From the NCBI RefSeq assembly GCF_036785885.1, contig NC_092324.1:26029001-26093000 (forward strand): 64,000 nucleotides of DNA, given 5' to 3'. The position numbers and the translations under genes are program-made. The notes beneath the pieces were generated by a model, which saw only the letters and a list, made by a program, of their open reading frames with translations, did not search any database and was not told where the DNA came from. This document shows, one piece after another, positions 1 through 8,985 of this stretch; within the stretch, counting starts at the first letter, position 1, and every line of letters starts with the position of its first letter. This DNA comes from Coffea arabica (Eukaryota > Streptophyta > Magnoliopsida > Gentianales > Rubiaceae).

Positions 1-165
1 ATACCTTACAATTTTAAACTAATTAAATCATAGATTCTATTTCTTTTTTGAATGAAAGGATATAAGGGTAAAATTGTCAAATTAAACTTATTAAACATTC
101 AGCTATAAATATTTATTTAATAAAACACTAAACCACAAGGGGTAAAGTGAAATTTGCACTTTTAA
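1..165. repeat. Truncated right end of MITE-B repeat
   Basis: The last 45 bases resemble the right terminal part of the MITE-B family seen complete at 6663-7308: a 'cactaaaccacaaggggt' stretch followed by a degraded terminal repeat ending in CACTTTTAAAA. The left part is AT-rich with no coding signal. The element is either 5'-truncated or extends beyond the window edge. Confidence 0.5.
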
Positions 166-613
166 AAATGATGGACGAAAAAAATTCATCTAATGAAATG
201 TAAGGAACATTTTAAATGATTTTTCCAAAAAAAGTAATAAAGAACAAAAAAAAAACCCAGCATTGATTTAGAAACATTCGAGTAAAACGCCAGTTAGTTT
301 TGGTGGAAAATGCATTCAAGTTTGTCAAAAGAAGCACTCTCTTCTTCTACGCTGAGAAGACCACTTCTTGTTGTTTTAGGTGCAATAATTGAGATAGCAA
401 AGCCGCTCTAATATAACAATTGAGAATTTGTCTACTATTGTTATTTCTAATAGTTTAGGTGGAAATGCCAGTTGTACTCTACCTACCTTTGTTTTCAGCA
501 TTTTATTTATATAGCAAGGATTAGACCTTTTGAGCATCCCAAGGCCCCAGCATTAACGTAAACTAAGCAGTCTCTGTAATCATAATTAACTAAAACCAAG
601 TAAAATTTGAGAA
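166..613 (+). repeat. CNL 5'-flank duplicate, left part
   Basis: Non-coding copy of the region upstream of the CNL gene, nearly collinear with 7308-7756. Shared landmarks are the 'cagcattgatttagaaacat' block, the 'gaagcactctcttcttc' block and the 'ggtgcaataattgagatag' block. The copy is split by LTR-A copy 1 and resumes at 3645. It leads to no coding sequence. Confidence 0.75.
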
Positions 614-1662
614 AGAAGTGATAGAGCAATTATTGGGCACCTTTTGCGCTGTTATTTGGTCGTAATTTTGGCTACTTACTGTACTAAGAATTGAGATTTT
701 GCTCATCTTTCATATTTGTGTAAATTGTAGGTGGTTGGTGTCAAAAGTGCTCTCTTAAGGCGAATTTCCAGAAGACCCTTTATTTCATAGCGTGTCCACG
801 CCAAAAACTAAAGAGATACACCTAGAAGCCGGACCCGTGGGATTGATAGTAGCAGGAGGGCAATTAGGAAGTCAGGTTCACGTGGACCGCGGGGGTGCAG
901 GGGATTAAAACTCCTAGAGAATGGCTTTCTGTGGGACGTTTTTGTTCTGCTGGCGGCGGCTACAAAAGAGAAAAGAAAGCCAGATTCAGGGGGGGAGAAT
1001 AGATTAGCTTTTGCTTTTCTGTGGGATGTTTTTCTTTTCGGCAGGGAATAGAAGAAAAGCCAGAATCACGTGGGTTTAGTAGTTTGAGTTTTCGTTTTCT
1101 TCCCTATAGATGATTGCTTTCTCTGTTTTGGTTTCTGATAACTTGTGTGAGACTTTCCCTTTACTTTCCTCCTGTAAGAACTCGAAACAAGAAGGAAGCA
1201 AGACCTTTCGTTTGTAGCCTCATTATTTCACTTTTCCCAATTCTTTGGCAATTAATTGAATGATTTCAATTAAATCACGCGAGATATGAGGAACGGCTAG
1301 TTTTCTCCTCTACCTAAGGATTAACGCGAAGGCGCGGTCCATAACATCTGTGAGATCTAATCGAACTTTCACTATTTCTTCCAATTTGTTACTATTCGTG
1401 CGTTTCCTGAATTAATTATTCATGGTTATTTTATTAATTGAGTATCAACGGTCGGATATTTAATTTAATATAATAGCCTACTGTCACGTTAACTAAATTG
1501 AATCCGTAATTGTTCGTTTAGTTGATAACTAGTGACAACCATCATAATTGACTTTGTGTTGGAGAAACGTAAGATCTAATTTAAATAAACCCTCTTAGCG
1601 TGTTTATTGGTTAGGGTTGGGTTCTTCTAGTTTTAATGCAACTGGATAATTAAATTCCTACG

Positions 1663-2161
1663 TGTTAGGTCTGGTCCCAGAAAAATGACCAACGAGAACA
1701 ATAGAGTTCTTGCCAACTCAATAATGACAATAACAAAATAAATAAATCAAACAGAGAAACATGAAATTTACGTGGTTCGGTCCAATTGACATACGTCCAC
1801 GAGCGAAGGGGTAGCAGATTTACTAAAACAGAAAGAGAGTACAAAAGAGAGAGTACAAAACCTTAGGAAATAATTCCTAGGTCCAAAAGGCACCTAAACT
1901 GAAAACAGAAAAGATCCTAAATAGCACTAAATGCTTAATGGCCCAAAGGCCCATGACTTGCTCTTTTGGTTTGATGCCAAACCAAAACCTCTCTTAGACT
2001 GGGGCGTGGGCCCCCTAAAAACTCTCTTGGACTGGTGCACATGACACTTGGGCTGGTGCCTTTAGCACAATTAAACTCACTTAAGTCCACTATTTATAAC
2101 TACCAAGATGAGATACTTCTCTATAAAAGTTCTGATGTGGGATACAAAGACATACTCAACA
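1663..2161 (-). repeat. TRIM terminal repeat (left; 3' LTR on the minus strand)
   Basis: About 499 bp beginning TGTTAGG and ending CAACA. The direct copy is at 2596-3082. A short duplication of 'gagagtacaaaa' makes it slightly longer than its partner. Confidence 0.88.
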
Positions 2162-2580
2162 AATCTCCACCTTGGCATGTATCAAATATCGGCAAATAAC
2201 AGATGAATAAAAACAAGCTCCACCTTCTCCATAAAAGTCCCAACGGATCTCAATGAACCATAAAAGTCCCAACGAACCACAACGAACCACCAATGAACCA
2301 AGATGCAAAAGGTTCAACAGGTTCCAACGGGCCAAATCTTACAAAATGTTCAACAGATCCCAACAGGCTAAAAAACCACGAACATGGTAGTTATGCTCCA
2401 CCTTCTTCTCAAAACCTTCAATGAGTTCTAACGGGCCAAATAACTCTTCTCAAAAACCCAACTGAACTCCAACAAAAAAAATTTTTCTTCACTCTCTGTA
2501 GCACCAAAAACTTGTTATTGTCATCAAGAACCCAAAATCTGACCATGATCCAAAACCTGAAGCTGAATCTGGAACTTAAA

Positions 2581-2592
2581 GCTCTGATACTA
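2581..2592 (-). promoter_or_regulatory. TRIM primer-binding site (imperfect tRNA-Met match)
   Basis: The minus strand reads TAGTATCAGAGC, differing at one base from the TGGTATCAGAGC site complementary to the 3' end of initiator tRNA-Met. It lies three bases from the inner edge of the right repeat, as expected for a PBS, and fixes the element's orientation. Confidence 0.75.
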
Positions 2593-2595
2593 ATT

Positions 2596-3082
2596 TGTTA
2601 GGTCTGGTCCTAGAAAATTGACCAACGAGAACAATAGAGTTTTTGCCAACTCAATAATGATAATAACAAAATAAATAAATCAAATAGAGAAACATGAAAT
2701 TTACGTGGTTCGGTCCAATTGACCTACGTCCACAGGCGAAGGGGTAGCAGATTTACTATAATAGAAAGAGAGAACAAAACCTTAGGAAATAATTCCCAGG
2801 TCCAAAAGGCACCTAAACTGAAAACACAAAAGAGCCTAAATAGCGCTAAATGCTTAATGACCCAAAAGCCTATGACTTGCTCTTTTGGTTTGATGCCAAA
2901 CCAAAACCTCTCTTAGACTGGGGCGTGGACCCCCTAAAAACTCTCTTGGACTGGTGCACATGACACTTGGGCTGGTGCTGTTAGCACACTTAAACTCACT
3001 TAAGTCCACTATATTTATAACTACCAAGATGAGATACTTCTCTATAAAAGTTTCGATGTGGGATACAAAGACATACTCAACA
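2596..3082 (-). repeat. TRIM terminal repeat (right; 5' LTR on the minus strand)
   Basis: About 487 bp, direct copy of 1663-2161. A short open frame within it (2719-2916) is an accident of the repeat and not a gene. Confidence 0.88.
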
Positions 3083-3644
3083 CTACGGTCGTACCTGGGG
3101 TTGTTTTCTGGTTAGAGAAGCAGTCAATGGTCGTACCTTGGCTATCGAAAAAGTAAGGAAGAATTGGCTGTCAGAGCTTGTTGGTGGCTATAACCAACCT
3201 AGTGACGAATGAATGAAATATTTTTGCATCGATGATCATTTAATTGGACCGTGCCTGAAAAGTTGATTTTTTGGGTAGAATTTTATTAATTGCTATTTTA
3301 GTAAATTGTACTTGGTGAATTAGCTTTTGAATTTTGTTTATTTTATTTTCATTTTCACTTCATTAAATATCCCCCAATTTTGTTCTATTGATTTGGAAAG
3401 AAACAACTTCCTACCCGTTCCCTGTGAAATCGATCCTACTTGCCATTGTACGCAAATTTAATACTTTTATAGACAATTCTGGTATATCGGATCAAACAAA
3501 CTCTTCGGGACAGGGTGAATCAAGTAACCCATTACACACCTAGGATCCCTGCTCCAGTACTTGGATTTGTTCTATAATTAATTGTTATGGTAACTAGGAC
3601 TTTTTAGTAATTATTATTGCACAGACTCGACACCTGTCAAGAAG

Positions 3645-4790
3645 CAAGTGGCTTCATAATTCATACCAAGTAAGAAAAGATTTTTGTTTATGTAGCAAGA
3701 TTTCTTTCTTAATCTCCAAGAGAAAACTATTGATTTAGCTTTGTGTATAATTAAGCAAGTGGCTTCATAATTCACACCAAATAAGGTGGGGAAAAAAAGA
3801 AAGTTTGACCAAAACCTCAACCCTTTTCTTTTGTCCTCCTCTATCTTCATCCAGTTTTTCTCTACAGTCTGAGTAGAAAGAATCGGTATCTGCTTACTAA
3901 TTTCAGGTTAGAAAAGCACAACAACAACACCAACTATTTATTTAGCTCTGTGAATAATTAATTGACTAAACAAAGATGTCATGCCATTTTCCAGTTAGTC
4001 TTATCATTTGCTCTATGGTGTCCTGAGTTGTGAGTGGTTTTGTATTGCATAGATAAATTATTTTCCAAAGATATCTACATTCTGTGCGTGCACAATATGA
4101 TGTTTTGATGATGTATTAAGTTCCAATCAAACAAGAATACACTGAACTTGACTAAAGATAATAAGTAGTATTTATAATATTTTAAAATAGGTAAATTAGA
4201 TATTTCACTCTAATAAATAAGAAAAATCTAAGAGAAATGCGTGCAATAAAAATCATTAAAAATATGTAAAATCAAGCCAACTTAAAGAGTCGAGTATCTC
4301 TACATTCGGCATACTTTGCAACCGTCTGGTTCGATAGTGGTTCGGTTCCCGTCGGCCCCATCCATTAGCCCAGTCGGGTCTCCCCTTAAGGATAAGTTAG
4401 AATAGGTGTAGGAGTAGGTGTAGAATAAACTACTATCGACTGTCGAAAAAAATAAAATTATCCTTAGGATTTCCCATGAGGACTTCTACTTGTCAAGAGT
4501 AAGTCCGAGCTACTAATCCCTTCCACGCTGCAAAAGTCATCCTGATCTAAAGACACACTATCATTTCACAGGAACAAAATTGGCTGATCATAAAACCTCA
4601 TTCGATAATTTCTTTAGCTTTTTTTTTTCTGGACGCACTTGTTGGTGCAGGTGCAATAATTGAGGTGGCCAAGCCGCCCTAATATGATATAATAACAATT
4701 GAGAGTTCTATATACTACTTTTCTAGTAGTTTTATTGTTAGTAATATTTTAGATGGAAATGTTAGATGGTACTGTGGAAAATGCATTTGC
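3645..4790 (+). repeat. CNL 5'-flank duplicate, right part
   Basis: Continuation of the duplicate started at 166. It is collinear with about 7757-8800, including a doubled 'gcaagtggcttcataattca' motif (near 3644 and 3752), the 'aaagatgtcatgccat' block and the 'ggtgcaataattgaggtggc' block at about 4653. A SINE-like insert at 4316-4456 distinguishes it from the other copy. No coding sequence follows, whereas the homologous stretch at 7.3-9.0 kb runs into the CNL start codon. Confidence 0.75.
4316..4456 (+). mobile_element. SINE-like insertion, 5'-truncated
   Basis: Present in this flank copy and absent from the paralogous position near 8452. It contains a B-box-like GGTTCGGTTCCC, then a 'gaataggtgtaggagtaggt' tail region and an A-rich end (gaaaaaaataaaa). 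These are typical of the 3' part of plant tRNA-derived SINEs. The related element at 58703-58982 has a similar 'gtagaataggatag' segment. No clear target duplication was found. Confidence 0.45.
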
Positions 4791-5848
4791 AAGTTTGTCA
4801 AAAGAAGCAGCGCTCTTCTTTCTAAGCTCAGAAACCCTCATTGGATGATTTGTTTAGGATTTTTCTCCATACGCTCGTGGGTGCAGCGGTAATAATTGAG
4901 ATGGCCAAAGCCGCCGCCCTAATATAATAACAAATTAACAATTGAGACTCCACCGTCACCCATCCATTTCTATATATATTTTATTTTCTCCGGCTAGTAT
5001 TATACATTGTTAATATTTTAGCTGGAAATGTTAGCTCTGCCCACCATTTTCCCAGTATTTTTTAAATATCTTGAACAACCCAAGCGCCCCCAGCATTAGC
5101 GTAAAGTAACTACTCGCTGGAATGATAATTTACTAAACCAAACAACATTCAACACATATAAAAAACATTGGTTCATCAGAGATATTGATTTAGATTTCTG
5201 AACAATTGACTGAACAAAAAAGTGTCATGCAGTTTCCAGTTAGCTTTATGGGTTTTCTATATATATGGTGTCCTAAGTTTGATTGTCTGTTTTGCAGTGA
5301 TTTTTGCTAATTAAAATGCTCAAAGGGAAACCCTGTTGGCCCCTAAACAATGCCTTTACTTTTGGAATTCATTTGATTCTTAGCTGAACTGCATCACGGC
5401 ACTGTCTTTTTATTCTCTCTGTCTCAGCTGGCCAAAACTGGTGATTTGTTGTTTTGAATATAGAGAGTGATGTGATGAATGAATTTAAGGGTTGATTACA
5501 CTTTGATTACATTTCGAACTTGGGAGTGAGACATGAGTAACACTTTATCCCTTTGAACTTAAGATATACTATACATTTGTTTCCCCAAGATGAATGTATA
5601 AAATGTTTAACAACACAAAGATTCGGTCCAAAAATTTAATGAAATCACATTAATGCCCAAAAGTGATAGCCTTTATGTGGGAAAGAGGCTTGGTCAATTA
5701 GTTAAAGGTGAAACTACAAGAATTAAAGGTCCTAGGTTTAAAACTCCGGCTACTTAAATGTTTCTTACATCTTACTCTTTCTTCCTAGTATTTTTTTTTC
5801 AATTTTTTTGAAGTTTCTTTTAATTTTTAGAAAAAATTAGTTTTTGCA
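4791..5848 (+). repeat. Second CNL-flank segment with SINE-like cassette
   Basis: Non-coding segment repeated at 34340-35240, 40030-40540 and 41340-42130. Landmarks are 'ggtgcagcggtaataattga', 'gcaactactcgctggaatga'-type text, 'ctgttggcccctaa' and 'gattcggtccaaaaatttaa'. A tRNA-like cassette lies at 5671-5780. The segment is interrupted by the MITE at 5857 and has no coding potential. Confidence 0.65.
5671..5780 (+). repeat. tRNA-like (SINE-like) cassette
   Basis: The 'cttggtcaattagttaaagg' block resembles an A box region, and 'ggtttaaaactcc' about 45 bases later resembles a degenerate B box. Five further copies lie at about 35057, 40580, 41205, 42428 and 43055, all at the same place within CNL-flank duplicates. 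It therefore probably spread with the duplications and not by new retroposition. Confidence 0.4.
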
Positions 5849-5856
5849 CCTAAAAC

Positions 5857-6550
5857 TAGGGGTGGCAATCGGGTCGGGTTCGGTTGTTGTGTGGGTCGGG
5901 TTGAGGTCCAAATATAACAGAAAATCCGCTGATCCGAACCTGACCCGCCAACCCGAAACGGGTCAGGATACCTGATACGAACCCGAAAATTCGGGTTTGC
6001 GGGTCGACCCGAAACTTAATTTTAATTTATTAATTTATCATTATAATTTCCAATAAAATCAATTTCTCACAAAATTAATTACATCATCAAGTAATAAAAA
6101 TTTAAATAAATAATTTCAAACCAAATCTAAAATAAATTAAACACCGTAAAAGTGTTTTATCCCAAACCAAATATAAAATAAATTAAAACAGCATAAAAGT
6201 AAAAAATAACATAATATATTATTTGTCCAAATATAATAATTTCAATTTCACACAAGTTAAATAAATTCATTTAGGATTAAGTAATTAATGTCTTTGAAAA
6301 AAAAAGAATGATTTAGTTTAGTTAGATAAAATAATTTTTATATTTATTAACTTATTTTTAATTCGTAAACGGGTCACATCGGGTCATATCAGGTCACCAT
6401 GGGTTGACCCGAAATTGACATGTTTTCTTTTCGGGTTCATCGAGTTCGACCCGATTCTGACTCAAACCTCCGAAACCTCAACCCAAATCCATTAATTTCG
6501 TGTTAGATTCGTGTCGTGTTTTCGAGTCGTGGCAGGAATTGCCACCCCTA
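5857..6550. mobile_element. hAT-like MITE with perfect 8-bp TSD
   Basis: Terminal inverted repeats TAGGGGTGGCAAT / ATTGCCACCCCTA flank 694 bp. An exact 8-bp target duplication CCTAAAAC lies at 5849-5856 and 6551-6558. The paralogous segment near 35238 carries the single uninterrupted CCTAAAAC, a natural empty site. The interior has GC-rich subterminal 'gggtcgggtt' motifs in inverted orientation and AT-rich non-coding sequence, so it would be mobilised by a transposase in trans. TIR sequence and 8-bp duplication fit the hAT superfamily. Confidence 0.92.
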
Positions 6551-6662
6551 CCTAAAACAATGATCACGTAGTGGATCACTTCGTGTCTTCAGTGGTCACA
6601 AGCCCAGGTTGCAACTCAATTTGGCTGCCTTGATTTTGTAAGCGACATAAAATCAATATTTT

Positions 6663-7308
6663 AAAAAGGGCAAATTACACTTTATCCTCTTGTGATTTAA
6701 TATTTTTCTACATAACCCCCTTCTAGTTTCAAAAGTTATACATAACCCCCTTATGGTTTGAATTAAAATGTCAAAGTGATGGAAATAGTCATTCATAATG
6801 AAACTTTTGAAAATATCGAAATTACCCTTATAAACACATGACATACTAACTCCATATGATTTTTATGTTTTACCATATAATCCTTTAATGATTTAATACT
6901 TTACCATATAACCCCCTTATGGTTTGAATTAAAGTGTCAAAGTAATGAAAATAATCATTCATAATGAAACTTTTGAAAATATCGAATTTATCCTTATAAA
7001 TACATGATACACTAACTCCGTATAATTTTTATGTTTTACCATATAATCCCTTTATGATTTAATACTTTACCATATAACCCCCTTATAGTTTCAAAATATA
7101 CACATAACCCCCCTTGGTTAATAAAAAATTTTCAACTTTGCATAAGGGTATTTTGACATTTTAAATGATTCTATTACAACTAATCATTTCCGTTACTTTG
7201 ACACTTTAATCCAAATCATGAAAGGGTTATGTATAACTTTTAAAATTATAGAGGGGGTTATATAAAAAATACTAAACCACAGGGGGTAAAGTGGAATTTG
7301 CCCTTTTA
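6663..7308. mobile_element. MITE-B: long-TIR MITE with internal tandem duplication
   Basis: Inverted termini AAAAGGGCAAATTACAC / matching GTGGAATTTGCCCTTTT enclose about 640 bp of AT-rich non-coding DNA. The flank is AT-rich (TTTTAAAA), so the exact duplication is ambiguous. Paralogous segments near 40850 and 42700 read straight through 'atattttaaagtgag', i.e. empty sites. Positions about 6746-6915 and 6919-7075 are tandem copies of a unit of about 170 bp. Relatives are at 1-165, 21040-21262 and 35346-36308. Superfamily not determined. Confidence 0.75.
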
Positions 7309-8985
7309 AAAATGATGGACGAAAAAATTTCATCTAATGAAATGTGAGGAACATTTTAAATGATTTTTCCAAAAAAAGTAATAAAGAACAAAAAAACCCA
7401 GCATTGATTTAGAAACATTCGAGTAAAACGCCAGTCGATTTTGGTGGAAAATGCATTCAAGTTTGTCAAAAGAAGCACTCTCTTCTTCGACGCTGAGAAG
7501 ACCACTTCTTGTTGTTTTAGGTGCAATAATTGAGATAGCAAAGCCGCTCTAATATAACAATTGAGAATTTGTCTATCTATTGTTATTGCTAATATTTTAG
7601 GTGGAAATGCCAGTTGTACTGTACCTACCTTTGTTTTCAGCATTTTTTTTAAATACCAAGGATTAGACCTTTTGAGCATCCAAGGCCCCAGCATTAGCGT
7701 AAACTAAGCAGTCTCTGTAATCATAATTAACTAAAACCAAGCAGGATTCGAGGAAGAAGCAAGTGCCTTCATAATTCATACCAAGTAAGAAAAAATTTTT
7801 GTTTATGTAGCAAGATTTCTTTCTTAATCTCCAAGAGAAAACTATTGATTTAGCTTTGTGTATAATGTAATTAAGCAAGTGGCTTCATAATTCATACCAA
7901 GTAAGGGGAAAAAACAGAAGAAAAAGAAACTTTGACCAAAACTTCGACCCTATTCTTTTGTTCTCCTCCATCTTCGTCCAATTTTTCTCTACACTCCGAG
8001 CAGAAAGAATTGGTGTCTGCTTACTAATTTCAGGTTAGAAAACCACAACAACAACACCAACTATTTATTTAGCTCTGTGAATAATCAATTGACTAAACAA
8101 AGATGTCATGCCATCTTCCAGTTAGCCTTATCATTTGCTCTGTGGTGTCCTGAGTTGTGAGTGGTTTTGTATTGCATAGATAAATTATTTTCCAAAGATA
8201 TCTGCATTCTGTGCACAATATGATGTTTTGATGATGCATTAAGTTCCAATCAAACAAGAATACACTGAACTTGACTGAAGATAATAAGTAGTATTTATAA
8301 TATTTTAAAATAGGTAAATTAGACATTTCACTCTAGTAAATAAGAAAAATCTAAGAGAAATGCGTGCAATAAAAATCATTAAAAATATGTAAAAGCAAGC
8401 CAACTTAAAGAGTCGAGTATCTCTACATTCGGCATACTCACCTCGATTGCCGAGTCAAACTTTGTGCGATTTGTTTGCAGCTATACGAAATTATCCTTAG
8501 GATTTCCCATGAGGATTTCAACTTGTCAAGAGTAAGTCCGAGCTACTGATCCCTTCCATGCTGCAAAAGTCATCCTGATCTGAAGTTTTTGGCTGGAACG
8601 AAATTGGCTGATCATAAAACCTCATTGGATAATTTCTTTAGCTTTGTTTTTTTCTGTACACACTTGTTGGTGCAGGTGCAATAATTGAGATGGCCAAGCC
8701 GCCCTAATATTATAACAAAGGAGACTCGAGACACAAACGTGACCCATCCAGTTGTATATACTACTGTTCTAGTAGTTTTATTGTTAGCAATATTTTAGAT
8801 AGAAATGCCAGTCTATTGTTAATAACTTTTCTACAACAACCTTGACCAAGGCCTCTACCCTTCTGTCCATCTCCATCTTTATAATCTGATAGCAAAAAGC
8901 ATCCTAGCAAGCTACATACAAGGAAATCACCAATCTGATATTCACAAAACATCCTAGCAATTAAGCTCCATACAAGGAAAGGAAA
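7309..8985 (+). promoter_or_regulatory. Upstream region and 5' leader of CNL gene 1
   Basis: Non-coding region that leads directly into the CNL start codon. Three blocks can be seen: the 'cagcattgatttagaaacat' block (about 7398), a doubled 'gcaagtggcttcataattca'-type motif (about 7757 and 7876), and the 'ggtgcaataattgagatggc' block (about 8672). The leader from about 8850 to 8985 ('ctctacccttctgtccatct') recurs at about 34230-34345 without a coding region. No TATA box can be assigned with confidence; 'tgtatatac' near 8753 and 'tttataat' near 8876 are candidates. Many degenerate copies lie elsewhere in the window. Confidence 0.65.

Larger units (their letters stand above)
1663..3082 (-). mobile_element. 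Complete TRIM retrotransposon
   Basis: Terminal-repeat retrotransposon in miniature: two direct repeats (1663-2161 and 2596-3082, both TGTTAGGTCTGG...CTCAACA) flank a 434-bp non-coding interior. Its 5-bp target duplication is CTACG (1658-1662 and 3083-3087). The minus strand is the element strand: next to the right repeat lies a tRNA-Met-like primer site, and next to the left repeat lies a purine-rich GGTGGAGA tract. Both repeats carry the 'ttacgtggttcggtccaatt' block common in plant LTRs. It encodes nothing and must have used another element's enzymes. It sits inside LTR-A copy 1. The repeats differ at many positions, so the insertion is not very recent. Confidence 0.9.
619..3639 (-). mobile_element. 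LTR-A copy 1 (solo-LTR-like), hosting a TRIM
   Basis: On the minus strand it begins TGACAGGTGTC and ends GCTCTATCA, so it has TG...CA ends with imperfect inverted termini. It is flanked by a perfect 5-bp direct repeat AGAAG (614-618 and 3640-3644). The collinear copy at about 7756 lacks the insertion. Minus-strand landmarks shared with copies at 24.3, 36.6 and 53.8 kb include CTGTGCAATAATAA and a GATCGATTTCACAGGGA-type motif. After subtracting the nested TRIM about 1.6 kb remains, without coding potential. The TG/CA ends and 5-bp duplication suggest a solo LTR. A short non-autonomous LTR-like element without internal region cannot be excluded. Confidence 0.8.
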
